From Nonomuraea jiangxiensis (GTDB lineage Bacteria; Actinomycetota; Actinomycetes; Streptosporangiales; Streptosporangiaceae), in assembly GCF_900099965.1 (NCBI RefSeq), contig NZ_FNDJ01000011.1, positions 186,001-250,000 on the forward strand: a DNA stretch of 64,000 nt, read 5' to 3'. A program made the position numbers and the translations under genes. A model generated the notes under the pieces. The model searched no databases. It saw only the letters and a program-made list of their open reading frames with translations, and had not been told where the DNA came from. Shown piece by piece: positions 35,825-43,948 of the stretch (its first letter is position 1; each line of letters opens with the position of its first letter).

Positions 35825-36583
35825 GTGGGCGCGTTCGATCTCAGCGGTAAGCAGGCGCTGGTCACCGGGGCGTCGAAGGGGATCGGCAAGGCCATCGCGC
35901 TCGCGTACGCCGAGGCCGGGGCCGACGTGGCGCTCGTGTCCAGGTCGGCCGGGCTGCTCGCCGAGGTGGGCAAGGAGGTCGAGGCCCGGGGGCGGCGCGC
36001 CGTCGTCATCCCCGCCGACCTCACCGACCGGGAGGCCGCCGCCGGAGCCGTGGCGGCGGCGATCGACGGGCTGGGCCACCTCGACATCGTGGTCAACAAC
36101 GCGGGTGGCTCGAACTTCCTCGTCGAGTTCAAGGACCTGCGGCTGGCCGGGTGGGACAAGCTCATGCGGCTCAACCTCGACTCCGCCATGGCCGTCTGCC
36201 ACGCGGTCGCCCCCCACCTGCTGGAGCGGGGCGACGGCGTGGTCATCAACGTGGCCTCGGTCGCGGCGCTCGGCGCGCCCCTGCTGGCCCCCTACGCCGC
36301 GGCCAAGGCCGGGCTGGTCGCGCTGACCAGGACGCTGGCCGTGGAGTGGGCGCAGGCGGGCGTGCGGGTCAACGCCCTGTGCCCCGGATGGACGGCCACC
36401 GACCTCAACCGCAACCTCTGGGAGGACGAGACCACGGCCGCCGCCACGGTCGCCACCGTGCCGATGCGGCGCTGGGGGACGGTGGCGGAGATGGCCCAGC
36501 CGGCCGTGTTCCTGGCGAGCCCGGCGGCGGCGTACATGACCGGCCAGGTGCTGTTCGTGGACGGCGGCGCCACCGCCATCTGA
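35825..36583 (+). CDS. Short-chain dehydrogenase/reductase
   Basis: A 252-aa classical SDR. The cofactor motif is TGASKGIG, NNAGG is the structural motif, and the catalytic residues are S145 (NVASVAALG) and Y157-x3-K161 (YAAAK). The C-terminal VFLASPAAAYMTGQVLFVDGG is typical. A FabG/3-ketoacyl or glucose-dehydrogenase-like role cannot be separated by sequence alone. GTG start follows GAGGAGG. Confidence 0.9.
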   Translation: MGAFDLSGKQALVTGASKGIGKAIALAYAEAGADVALVSRSAGLLAEVGKEVEARGRRAVVIPADLTDREAAAGAVAAAIDGLGHLDIVVNNAGGSNFLVEFKDLRLAGWDKLMRLNLDSAMAVCHAVAPHLLERGDGVVINVASVAALGAPLLAPYAAAKAGLVALTRTLAVEWAQAGVRVNALCPGWTATDLNRNLWEDETTAAATVATVPMRRWGTVAEMAQPAVFLASPAAAYMTGQVLFVDGGATAI

Positions 36584-36702
36584 AGGGCGCGCCGGGGTGG
36601 GGGAGGATCCCGGCGCGGCCGGGTTCCGTCCCCGACGGGGGCGGGTGCCGTCCCGGCGCGGCCTCACGGGCGGGGTTTCCCCCGGCGCGGCCTCCGCCCG
36701 CC

Positions 36703-36750
36703 CGACGCCCGCGCCCGACGCCCGACCGACGCCCGCGCCCGACGCCCGCC
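36703..36750. repeat. 24-bp tandem repeat in GC-rich spacer
   Basis: Two adjacent 24-bp units starting CGACGCCCGCGCCCGACG, 23 of 24 bases identical. They lie in a 368-bp gene-free gap (36584-36951) that is low-complexity GC-rich at first and AT-richer from 36820. No gene is visible in the gap. Confidence 0.7.
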
Positions 36751-36951
36751 CTCCGCCCGCCCGGCGCTCGCCCGGCGCCCGTCCGGCGCCGATCGGGGTG
36801 ATCTCGATCGATGGGCCAGGCCGGGTTTATGGCGAATTTTGGCTGATTGTTCCTTTTTGGGAAGGTTCAAGGAGGCTGGTTGGATTCATTGGGGGATATC
36901 GGCATACGTCGGAGAGTGATTGTCGCCGGGAACCGGGCTACCGTGTGGTCC

Positions 36952-37737
36952 GTGCAGCTCTACACGAGATCGTCCGGGACCGGGCTCCCGGTTGTGTTGC
37001 TTCACGCGTTCCCGCTGTCATCGGCCATGTGGCTGGCCCAGCGGGAGGGGCTGGCCAAGGTCTGCCGGGTCATCACACCTGACCTGCGCGGCTTCGGCGG
37101 TTCGCGGCTGGGCGAAGACGAGCCATCACTCGACCTGATGGCCGACGACGTCGCCAGGCTGCTGGACGGGGAGGGCATCGAGAGGGCGGTGGTCGGCGGG
37201 CTGTCCATGGGCGGCTACGTCACCATGGCGTTCTGCCGCCGGCACCCCGACCGGGTGCTCGGCGTGATCCTGGCCGACACCAAGGCGAGCCCCGACCCGC
37301 CCGCGGCGCGGGACAACAGGGAGCGCATCGCTCAGGCCGTGCTGGCCGACGGCAGCGAGGTGCTGGTCAGCGAGGTGCTGCCGGCGCTCATCGGGCCGAC
37401 GACCAAGGAGCGGCGGGCCATGGTGTTCGGGCGGGTCAAGGGTCTGGTGCAGTCCGCACCGCCGGGCGCCGTGGCCTGGGCGCAGCGGGCGATGGCCGCG
37501 CGGCCCGACTCGTTCGAGACGCTGAGAGAGCTGAAGGTGCCGCTGCTGGTCGTGGTCGGCGAGGAGGACGAGCTGTCGCCGCCCGCCGACGCCGAGGCGA
37601 TGGCGGAGGCCGTGCCCGAGGGCAGGCTGGAGATCATCCCGAAGGCCGGTCATCTGAGCGCGGTCGAGCAGCCGGAGGCGTTCAACGCGGCGGTGACCGA
37701 ATTCCTCCGGACGGAGCTCTCCAAGACGAACCGCTGA
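36952..37737 (+). CDS. Alpha/beta-fold hydrolase
   Basis: A 261-aa hydrolase. The oxyanion motif is LLHAFPLSSAMW, the nucleophile elbow GGLSMGGYV gives S85, the acid is in VVGEEDELSPP, and the His is in KAGHLSAVEQP. This pattern is close to 3-oxoadipate enol-lactonase/PcaD-like esterases. GTG at 36952 is preceded by TACCGT (36939-36944) and 7 nt, a leaderless layout. TTG at 36880 with AAGGAGG upstream would add 24 residues and cannot be excluded. Confidence 0.85.
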   Translation: MQLYTRSSGTGLPVVLLHAFPLSSAMWLAQREGLAKVCRVITPDLRGFGGSRLGEDEPSLDLMADDVARLLDGEGIERAVVGGLSMGGYVTMAFCRRHPDRVLGVILADTKASPDPPAARDNRERIAQAVLADGSEVLVSEVLPALIGPTTKERRAMVFGRVKGLVQSAPPGAVAWAQRAMAARPDSFETLRELKVPLLVVVGEEDELSPPADAEAMAEAVPEGRLEIIPKAGHLSAVEQPEAFNAAVTEFLRTELSKTNR

Positions 37738-37820
37738 CCGGACCCTTCGGGACGGGGCGGTGAGGTCGCGGGCCGGGGTGTGGTGGCCGCTTCCGCAGGG
37801 GAGGCGTACGCGCCGGCCCG

Positions 37821-39053
37821 CTAGGCGCGTTCCTGGCGGGGGACCACGACCTCGCGGACGATCAGCGCGATCGCCGCGGCGACCGGGATCGCCAGCAGCG
37901 CTCCGACGATGCCCAGCAGCGCGCCGCCGAACAACGCCGCGATCACCGTCACGGCGGGGGCCACGTTCACCGAGCGTTTCATCACCCTGGGGTAGATGAG
38001 GTAGTTCTCGATCTGCTGGTACAGCAGGAAGAAGACCGCGCACGCGATCCCGGCGGGCAGCGACTGCAGCAGCGCGACGCTCGTCACGAGCACCGCGCCG
38101 ATCGTGGCGCCCACCAGCGGGATGAAGTCCGTCAGGGCCACCACCAGGGCGAGCGCCAGCGCGTACCGGACGCCCATCACCGACAGGAAGATCCAGGTCA
38201 CCACGCCGGCGACGACGGAGATCAGCACGTTGCCGGCGACGTAGCCGCCGATGCCGCTGAGGATCTGCTCGCTGATCGCGCCCGTCCGCGCCCGGCGGGA
38301 GGCGGGCACCAGCTTGAGCAGGTATTCCTTGATCGTGTGCAGCGAGCCGAGAAAGTACAGCATGAGCACCAGCAGCGTCACGGTGGTGAACACGCCGTTC
38401 AGCACCACCAGGCCCGCGCCCATGATGCCGCTGGCCAGCGCCGGCCCGAGCGTGGCGGTCACGAACGTACGCAACTGCTGCAGCACCTGGTATTCCGCGT
38501 CGAGCTGGCGCAGCGTCGGATGGTTGCTCAGGTCGGTGATGTAGCCGGGTACGGCCTCGATGAACTCGGTGAGCTGCTGGCTGACCGGCGGCACCACGGC
38601 CAGGCCGAACAGCACGAACGCCACGATGACCCCGGCGAACACGATCGAGATCGCCCCCCGCCTGGCCAGGCCGCGGCGCTGTAGCGCCTCCACGGCCGGG
38701 TTGAGCCCGACGGCCAGGAACATCGCCACCACGATCAGGATGATGGTGCTCAGCGAGTAGACGACCATCTGCGCGAGGGCGATGGCCGTCAGCACGCCCA
38801 GCCCGCCGACCAGGCCGAACAGGAAGGGGCCGCGGGCGAGCGGCTTCCCTGGCAGCCCGTACGGCTGCCCGCCCGGGTCGTGGGCGGCATGGGCGGCATG
38901 GGTGGCATGGCCACGCGAGGCCCGCTCCCGGCCGCCGCCGCCGTCATGGGCCGTCTCCTGCGCGGTCACCGGGCTGGTGACGGGCACATCGTCGGGCACA
39001 TCGGCCGGCACGTCGGCGGGGTCGGACTTGGCGGGATCGGCTTCTGTGGACAA
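37821..39053 (-). CDS. AI-2E family transporter (UPF0118/PerM)
   Basis: A 410-aa membrane protein. A His/Ala/Gly-rich cytoplasmic N terminus (about 80 aa, HATHAAHAAHD) precedes eight helices with the family motif ADFIPLVGATIGAV-like (TDFIPLVGATIG) and the ENYLIYPRVMKRSVNVAP segment. Members have been proposed to export autoinducers or act as Na+/H+ antiporters; the substrate here is unknown. TTG at 39053 is favoured because GGGAG lies 6 bp upstream. Confidence 0.88.
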   Translation of the reverse strand: MSTEADPAKSDPADVPADVPDDVPVTSPVTAQETAHDGGGGRERASRGHATHAAHAAHDPGGQPYGLPGKPLARGPFLFGLVGGLGVLTAIALAQMVVYSLSTIILIVVAMFLAVGLNPAVEALQRRGLARRGAISIVFAGVIVAFVLFGLAVVPPVSQQLTEFIEAVPGYITDLSNHPTLRQLDAEYQVLQQLRTFVTATLGPALASGIMGAGLVVLNGVFTTVTLLVLMLYFLGSLHTIKEYLLKLVPASRRARTGAISEQILSGIGGYVAGNVLISVVAGVVTWIFLSVMGVRYALALALVVALTDFIPLVGATIGAVLVTSVALLQSLPAGIACAVFFLLYQQIENYLIYPRVMKRSVNVAPAVTVIAALFGGALLGIVGALLAIPVAAAIALIVREVVVPRQERA

Positions 39054-39081
39054 GGAGAACTCCCGGGCACCGGCAAACAAA

Positions 39082-39120
39082 GAGAGAGCCTAGCGACCAT
39101 TCGGATCGCCAGGCTCTCTC
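39082..39120 (-). terminator. Intrinsic terminator downstream of the FilP-like gene
   Basis: GAGAGAGCCTAGCGA (39082-39096) pairs with TCGCCAGGCTCTCTC (39106-39120) with one mismatch and a 9-nt loop. Read on the minus strand it is followed by TTTGTTTG, giving a U-rich tail at the right side for the FilP-like transcript. Confidence 0.8.
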
Positions 39121-39155
39121 CAGCCGTCATCCAGCCCCCGTCTACGGGCGGCCGG

Positions 39156-40451
39156 CTACTCCTGCCACCACTCGGCGTCGTCCTCGGACTTGGACTCGAC
39201 CTTGGCCGCGGGCGTCGGGGCCGGAGCCTCGACCACCGGCGCGGGCGCGGGCGCGGCGAGAGCCGGCTTCGGCGGGGCCGCCGTGACCGCGGGCTCGGGC
39301 TCCATGCCCGGCAGGGCGGCGCCACCGAGCAGCTGGCGGAGCTGCGCCAGGTGGCTGGTGATGCTGTCGCGCTGGCGGGTGAGCTCGTCGACCTGGCGCT
39401 GCATCGCCGTACGGGTGCGCTCGGCTTCGTTCTTCGCCTCGGTGACGATCGTGTCGGCGCTCGACTTGGCCTCGGCCACGATCGACTCGGAGCTCTTGCG
39501 GGCGTTGGCGACGAGCTGCTTGGCGTGCAGGTCGGCCTCGCGGCGGGTCTGGTCGGCCTGCTGGGTCGCCTTCGTGGCCCTCGACTCGGCCGTGGCGGCC
39601 CGCTGCTCGGCCTCGGCGACCAGCTTCTGCGTGGCGGCCTGGGCGCTGGCGTGGCGCTCGGCCTCCTGGCGCTCGGCGTCCTCGCGCCGGGAGGCGAGCT
39701 GGATCTCGAACTCCGCCTCGTCCTGCGCCCGCTTGGCCTCCGACTCCTCCAGCACCCGCTGCGCCTGCGCGCGCATCTCGTCGGCCTGCCGCTTGGCGGT
39801 CGTCAGCACCTCGTCGCGCTCACGCTTGGTGGAGGCGCGCAGCTGCGCGACCTCGCGCTCGGTGGTGGTGCGAAGCTTGGCGATCTCCCGCTCGGCGTCG
39901 GCCCGCTTCTCCGCCACCTCGTGGTCGGCCGTGGCCCGCAGCTTGGCGGCCTCGCGCTCGGTGGTGTTGGTCAGCTCGTCGGCCTCGCGGCGGGCGGTCG
40001 ACCGGATCTCCTCGGCCTCCCGCTCCGCGGTGGTGCGCATGTCGTCGGTCTCGCGCGTGGCCTGGGCCCGCTTCTCGGCGGCCTCGGCCTCGGCGGCGGC
40101 CCGCATGTCGGCGGCCTCGACCTTGGCCTGCGCCTTGATCTCGTTGGCCTCGGACCTCGCGGCCTGCACGAGCTCGGTGGCCTGCTCCTCGGCCAGCCTG
40201 AGCAACTGCTCGATGCGGGCGCCGAGCCCGGAGTAGGTCGGCCGCTCCTGCTCCTGGAGTTGGCGCTGGGAGTCGGACAGATCGCGCTGCAGGCCGGCGA
40301 CCTGCTCACGGGCCTGGCGTAGCTCTCCGTCTATCTGCTTCAGGTGATCGTGGACCTGATGCCGGTCGTAACCACGGAGCACTACGTCGAACTCGCGTGC
40401 TGGGGCGTCCTCGAAGAAGTTGTTGAGCTGGGCGTCGATGTCGGACTGCAT
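39156..40451 (-). CDS. FilP/Scy-like coiled-coil cytoskeletal protein
   Basis: A 431-aa coiled-coil protein. A DivIVA-like N-terminal segment (EFDVVLRGYDRHQVHDHL) is followed by PTYSGLGARIEQLLRLAEE, then a continuous Ala/Glu/Arg-rich coiled coil (about residues 100-370), and an Ala/Pro tail ending EWWQE. RGYDRxQV and Y-GLGAR-E-LLRLAEE match streptomycete FilP, which forms filaments behind hyphal tips and interacts with DivIVA. The epimerase and thiolase genes next door match the Streptomyces FilP locus. ATG at 40451 begins the conserved region. Confidence 0.85.
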   Translation of the reverse strand: MQSDIDAQLNNFFEDAPAREFDVVLRGYDRHQVHDHLKQIDGELRQAREQVAGLQRDLSDSQRQLQEQERPTYSGLGARIEQLLRLAEEQATELVQAARSEANEIKAQAKVEAADMRAAAEAEAAEKRAQATRETDDMRTTAEREAEEIRSTARREADELTNTTEREAAKLRATADHEVAEKRADAEREIAKLRTTTEREVAQLRASTKRERDEVLTTAKRQADEMRAQAQRVLEESEAKRAQDEAEFEIQLASRREDAERQEAERHASAQAATQKLVAEAEQRAATAESRATKATQQADQTRREADLHAKQLVANARKSSESIVAEAKSSADTIVTEAKNEAERTRTAMQRQVDELTRQRDSITSHLAQLRQLLGGAALPGMEPEPAVTAAPPKPALAAPAPAPVVEAPAPTPAAKVESKSEDDAEWWQE

Positions 40452-40643
40452 GGAGGCTCGATCCTGGGTTGTCGAGACGGCTACACGGGCCGGACGGGGG
40501 GTTCGGGGCATCCGTACCAGGAGCCTGGCCTCGCGGCAGGCCCCATGTCCGGTGGAAGGCCAAGCGTACTCCGCTGGTGCCACCGGCGAAGCCCCGTCCA
40601 GCTTTCTGCGTGACTAGTTACGTATGAACGTTTTCTCCGTTTC

Positions 40644-41066
40644 CTAAGGCCGGGCTGCCTGGACCAACTCGGTCAGCATTCCGCCGACATCCTTGGGATG
40701 CAGGAAAGCGATTTCCGAGCCCATTGACCCATGCCTGGGACGCTCGTCCAGCAGCCTCACACCCTTCTCTTTGATCTTAGCCATGGCTTCCGAGACGTCG
40801 GGCACCCCGAATGCGACGTGATGGAGGCCCTCGCCCCGCCTAGCGAGGAATTTTCCCACAGGTGAGTCCTCCGAGAGAGGCTCTAGAAGCTGAATGTAGG
40901 AGCCCCCACCTTCGCCGTCGGCGATGTGCAGCATGGCCTCCTTGACGCCCTGCTCCTCGTTGACCTCGCGGGCCACGACGGTCAGCTCGAACGTCTCGGA
41001 GAAGAAGGCGATCTTCTCCTCCAGGTCGTGACAGGCGATGGCGACATGGTCGATACGCATGAACAT
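40644..41066 (-). CDS. mce: Methylmalonyl-CoA epimerase
   Basis: A 140-aa glyoxalase-fold enzyme that interconverts (R)- and (S)-methylmalonyl-CoA. Metal-ligand motifs are RIDHVAIACHDLEE, GEGLHHVAFGV and the C-terminal KDVGGMLTELVQ. GGAGG lies upstream of ATG 41066; ATG at 41060 (MRID) is an alternative. It links the B12 enzymes to propionate/polyketide precursor metabolism and is divergent from the thiolase gene with an 85-bp promoter region. Confidence 0.95.
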   Translation of the reverse strand: MFMRIDHVAIACHDLEEKIAFFSETFELTVVAREVNEEQGVKEAMLHIADGEGGGSYIQLLEPLSEDSPVGKFLARRGEGLHHVAFGVPDVSEAMAKIKEKGVRLLDERPRHGSMGSEIAFLHPKDVGGMLTELVQAARP

Positions 41067-41151
41067 TGTGTGGCCTACCTCCATAGCGAGGGTCACCCTA
41101 CTCGTGGGTATGGTGTCAAAGAATCCGACGCGAGCACAGGAGGCCGTTGTC

Positions 41152-42339
41152 ATGTCCAGTTCCGTCATCGTCGCCGGAGCTCGCACCCCGATCGGCAAGC
41201 TGCTGGGCGGCCTGTCCGGGCTCCAGGCCGTGGATCTCGGCGGCATCGCCATCAAGGCCGCGCTCGACCGGGCCGGGGTGGCGCCGGAGGCCGTCGAGTA
41301 CGTCATCATGGGCCAGGTCCTGCAGGCCGGGGCGGGCCAGATCCCCTCCCGCCAGGCGGCCGTCAAGGCCGGCATCCCGATGACCGTCCCCTCGATCACG
41401 ATCAACAAGGTGTGCCTGTCGGGCCTGGACGCCATCGCCCTGGCCGACCAGCTCATCCGGGCCGGCGAGTTCGACATCGTGGTGGCCGGGGGCATGGAGT
41501 CCATGACCAACGCCCCCCACCTGCTGCCCGGGATGCGCAAGGGCGTGAAGTACGGCGGGGCGCAGGTGGTGGACTCGATGGCCCACGACGGCCTGTTCTG
41601 CGCCTTCGACCAGTGCGCGATGGGCGAGTCGACGGAACGCCACAACACCAGGCTGGGCATCGGGCGCGAGGAGCAGGACGCCCTGTCGGCCCGCTCCCAC
41701 CAGCTGGCCGCCGCCGCCACCAAGAACGGCGTCTTCGAGGACGAGATCGTCCCGGTGGAGATCCCGCAGCGCAAGGGCGAGCCGCTGGTGGTCAGGGAGG
41801 ACGAGGGCGTACGCGGGGACACCACGCAGGAGACGCTGGCCAGGCTGCGCCCGGCCTTCGCGGCGGACGGCACGATCACGGCGGGCTCGGCCTCCCAGAT
41901 CTCCGACGGCGCCTGCGCCGTGGTGGTCATGTCGAAGGCCAAGGCCGAGGAGCTGGGCCTGGAGTGGCTGGCGGAGATCGGCCGGCACGGCAACGTGGCG
42001 GGCCCGGACGCCTCGCTGCAGTCGCAGCCGGCCAACGCCATCAAGCAGGCCATGGCCAAGCAGGGCGTGACCGCGCAGGACCTGGACCTGGTGGAGATCA
42101 ACGAGGCGTTCGCCAGCGTGGTCCTGCAGTCGGCCAAGGAACTGGGCATCCCGCTGGACAAGGTCAACGTCAACGGCGGCGGCATCGCCCTGGGCCACCC
42201 GATCGGGGCCTCGGGGGCGCGGATCGTGCTGACGCTGGCGTACGAGCTGAAGCGGCGCGGCGGTGGCCTGGGCGCGGCCGGGCTGTGCGGCGGTGGCGGT
42301 CAGGGCGACGCCCTGCTCATCCGGGTCCCCAAGTCCTAG
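41152..42339 (+). CDS. Acetyl-CoA C-acetyltransferase (thiolase)
   Basis: A 395-aa biosynthetic-type thiolase condensing two acetyl-CoA, or cleaving acetoacetyl-CoA. The active-site nucleophile is C88 (NKVCLSGLDA), the His is H349 (GHPIGASGAR) and the second Cys is C379 (GLCGGGGQGDA). AGGAGG precedes the ATG by 8 bp. It corresponds to mycobacterial fadA4 by position. Confidence 0.95.
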   Translation: MSSSVIVAGARTPIGKLLGGLSGLQAVDLGGIAIKAALDRAGVAPEAVEYVIMGQVLQAGAGQIPSRQAAVKAGIPMTVPSITINKVCLSGLDAIALADQLIRAGEFDIVVAGGMESMTNAPHLLPGMRKGVKYGGAQVVDSMAHDGLFCAFDQCAMGESTERHNTRLGIGREEQDALSARSHQLAAAATKNGVFEDEIVPVEIPQRKGEPLVVREDEGVRGDTTQETLARLRPAFAADGTITAGSASQISDGACAVVVMSKAKAEELGLEWLAEIGRHGNVAGPDASLQSQPANAIKQAMAKQGVTAQDLDLVEINEAFASVVLQSAKELGIPLDKVNVNGGGIALGHPIGASGARIVLTLAYELKRRGGGLGAAGLCGGGGQGDALLIRVPKS

Positions 42340-42426
42340 CCGGGAGGGCCGCCGGTCACCGTGCCCCGGGCGGGGGCCGGTGACCGCCTCCGGCCGAGCG
42401 GTATGTCCATGCCCATGAGCAGAGAG

Positions 42427-42457
42427 TTGCGATCTCGTTACTCTCCGTGTGCATAAT
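42427..42457 (+). promoter_or_regulatory. Putative promoter of the candidate RNA
   Basis: TTGCGA (42427-42432) and CATAAT (42452-42457), 19-bp spacer, in a 595-bp gap with no clear gene. The -10 box is one of the best in the window. Confidence 0.5.
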
Positions 42458-42647
42458 GGGCTACCCGCAGGCCGAAAGGAGATCTTCCGCCGCAGAAGGC
42501 CGTTCCCATCGCATTCGTATCGCTACCTCACACCGGAAGCAGACCACGACTTCAGCGTCACCTGTCCACGTCGTGGTCGTGGAGGACGCTTCCGGGGCGT
42601 TCTCGTAGACGCCGTGACAGGCGTCACTACGAACGGAGGGCCAGCCG

Positions 42648-42734
42648 ATGTCTCTCGACCCGGGCCACCGCACCCACCCAGGCGCTGCCCCACAACGCCG
42701 CGCGCAGGGTCCGGGTCGAGTCGGCCGGCGGTGA
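42648..42734 (+). CDS. Possible 28-aa Arg/Pro-rich peptide in the candidate RNA
   Basis: ATG at 42648 follows GGAGG with an 8-bp gap and reads 28 residues (MSLDPGHRTHPGAAPQRR...) to TGA. It may be a leader peptide or chance; the same bases form a strong stem. Confidence 0.25.
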   Translation: MSLDPGHRTHPGAAPQRRAQGPGRVGRR

Positions 42735-42788
42735 TGGCGGCGGACCGGCCGCGGGAGAGGACCGAGCGTCCCTCAAGCCGGTACAGCA

Positions 42789-42826
42789 CGAAGCCCCGGT
42801 CCGACCAGGAATGGACCGGGGCTTCG
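42789..42826. terminator. Perfect 14-bp hairpin ending the candidate RNA
   Basis: CGAAGCCCCGGTCC (42789-42802) and GGACCGGGGCTTCG (42813-42826), 10-nt loop. There is no T-run. It is a likely I-shaped terminator on either strand. Confidence 0.6.
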
Positions 42827-42890
42827 GATGTCGCGCTTCGGAGCCGGCCAGGAATCCGGTCCCGCGCGTGCCCCTCTAAGGGGGCAGTTC

Positions 42891-42922
42891 AGCCCGGCCG
42901 CGAGGGAGGTTGCGGCCGGGCT
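42891..42922. terminator. Hairpin downstream of the 50-aa gene
   Basis: AGCCCGGCCGC (42891-42901) and GCGGCCGGGCT (42912-42922), loop 10 nt, 12 bp past the end of the minus-strand 50-aa gene. No T-run. Confidence 0.6.
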
Positions 42923-42934
42923 GCTTGTGGGCGG

Positions 42935-43087
42935 TCACGAGGTCAGGAACTTCGGCAGGATCGAACGGTGGCGCCGATCCGAGCGTCCGGCCCGCACCGC
43001 CTCGCGCACCTGACGCTGCTCGGCGGCGGCCCGCCTGAGCTCCGAGGCACGGTGCTGCATCACCGTGTAGTCAAGTTCGGCGTTCAT
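42935..43087 (-). CDS. Small 50-aa basic helical protein
   Basis: ATG at 43087 is preceded on the minus strand by GGGGGAG with a 7-bp gap. The product MNAELDYTVMQHRASELRRA... is 50 aa, Arg/Ala-rich and helical, ending LPKFLTS. It resembles the widespread short actinobacterial proteins that begin MNxEL and contain HRxxELRxxA. It is followed by a hairpin. Function unknown. Confidence 0.7.
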   Translation of the reverse strand: MNAELDYTVMQHRASELRRAAAEQRQVREAVRAGRSDRRHRSILPKFLTS

Positions 43088-43140
43088 CCGAGTGCTCCCC
43101 CTGTTGGTAGGTCTTTCTTCTCCGCACTCTTAAGACTCCG

Positions 43141-43234
43141 CCTAAGGCCCTCCCCGCCGCATCGGGCGTATGCCTTATCTCCGGCCCCATCCATTCCTAG
43201 GTACGTCCTTAGGGGGCGCACGAGGCGCCTAAGG
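43141..43234. promoter_or_regulatory. Cluster of CCTWAGG motifs upstream of the small gene
   Basis: CCTAAGG at 43141 and 43228, CCTTAGG at 43207 and CCTAGG at 43197, within 94 bp of the 164-bp gap. The 43207 and 43228 copies are inverted. They may be binding sites for a regulator of the 50-aa gene (inference). Confidence 0.35.
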
Positions 43235-43251
43235 TAGCCGTCAGCAGCGGC

Positions 43252-43923
43252 TCAGGGCTCGTCGGTGTACTTGACGGTGACCTTCGTGAAGCCGAGCGAC
43301 TTCAGCATTCCCGACAGCATCGCCTTGGTGTTGGCGTCGGCCCTGGCGCGCAGGTCGCTCGCGACGGCCGCCTCGGTGATCTTCTGCTCGGCCAGCAGAT
43401 AGAGCTCGCGCTGGTCGCCCGGCGAACCCGACAGGAAGTCCTGCACCCGGTCGAACAGGCCGCGCTGCTGCGCGAACACGTAGGAGCGCCTGTTGTCCAG
43501 GTTGGGCTTCTCCAGCTGGGCCCGGGGGAGGCGCACCGTCGCCTGGGTGCGGTCCTCGGAGACCGTCACGGCGGTCGTCGCCATGGCGGAGAAGTCGACG
43601 TACGCGTCCACCCCGCCGGCCCCGACGAACAGCGTGCGCGTGCCCTTGATCGCGTCGGGCAGGAAGTTGGCGTCCTTCTCCAGGTCCACGACCACCTGGA
43701 AGTTCCCCGTCGCGGCCTCGAACCTGCTCAGATCCTTGATCGACTGCAACAGCACCGGCTGGCTGCGGTCGATGGTCCGCTCGCCGACCGGGTTGAGCCA
43801 GGACCAGGCCAGGCGGCCGCCCACCACGAGCAGGACGGCCAGGACCAGGAACCCCGCCACATATCGCCACCTGCGGCGCCGCCCGGGAACCATCTCGGGC
43901 GCCGTCGTACGGGAAGTCGTCAT
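43252..43923 (-). CDS. DUF4230 membrane-anchored protein
   Basis: A 223-aa protein with one N-terminal helix (WRYVAGFLVLAVLLVVGGRLAW) and an extracytoplasmic domain. DLSRFEAATGNFQVVVDLEKD and the later AEQKITEAA helix match the DUF4230 family. Function unknown. Its gene follows the 578-aa membrane protein by 25 bp on the same strand, so they probably form an operon. Confidence 0.85.
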   Translation of the reverse strand: MTTSRTTAPEMVPGRRRRWRYVAGFLVLAVLLVVGGRLAWSWLNPVGERTIDRSQPVLLQSIKDLSRFEAATGNFQVVVDLEKDANFLPDAIKGTRTLFVGAGGVDAYVDFSAMATTAVTVSEDRTQATVRLPRAQLEKPNLDNRRSYVFAQQRGLFDRVQDFLSGSPGDQRELYLLAEQKITEAAVASDLRARADANTKAMLSGMLKSLGFTKVTVKYTDEP

Positions 43924-43948
43924 GCGAGCATGCCTACCCGCTCGACGA

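Larger units (their letters stand above)
42464..42830 (+). ncRNA. Candidate structured non-coding RNA
   Basis: The gap contains several strong helices in order on the + strand. CCGGAAGC/GCTTCCGG (42533-42540/42588-42595) encloses GACCACGAC/GTCGTGGTC (42542-42550/42570-42578). A 16-bp bulged hairpin with loop GTGACA follows (42598-42635), then CTCGACCCGG/CCGGGTCGAG (42654-42663/42711-42720), then a perfect 14-bp hairpin (42789-42826). A promoter lies at 42427. The features do not match tmRNA, RNase P, SRP or known riboswitch motifs that I recall. Size (about 370 nt) would suit a 6S/Ms1-like regulator, but this is a guess. Confidence 0.45.

Noticed and set aside
36703..36750. 24-bp tandem repeat considered as array or origin
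   Set aside because: Only two copies in simple GC-rich sequence; no DnaA boxes or spacers.
42449..43237. 262-aa plus-strand frame over the gap
   Set aside because: Crosses strong hairpins and the minus-strand small gene; Arg/Pro/Ser-rich with no family resemblance.
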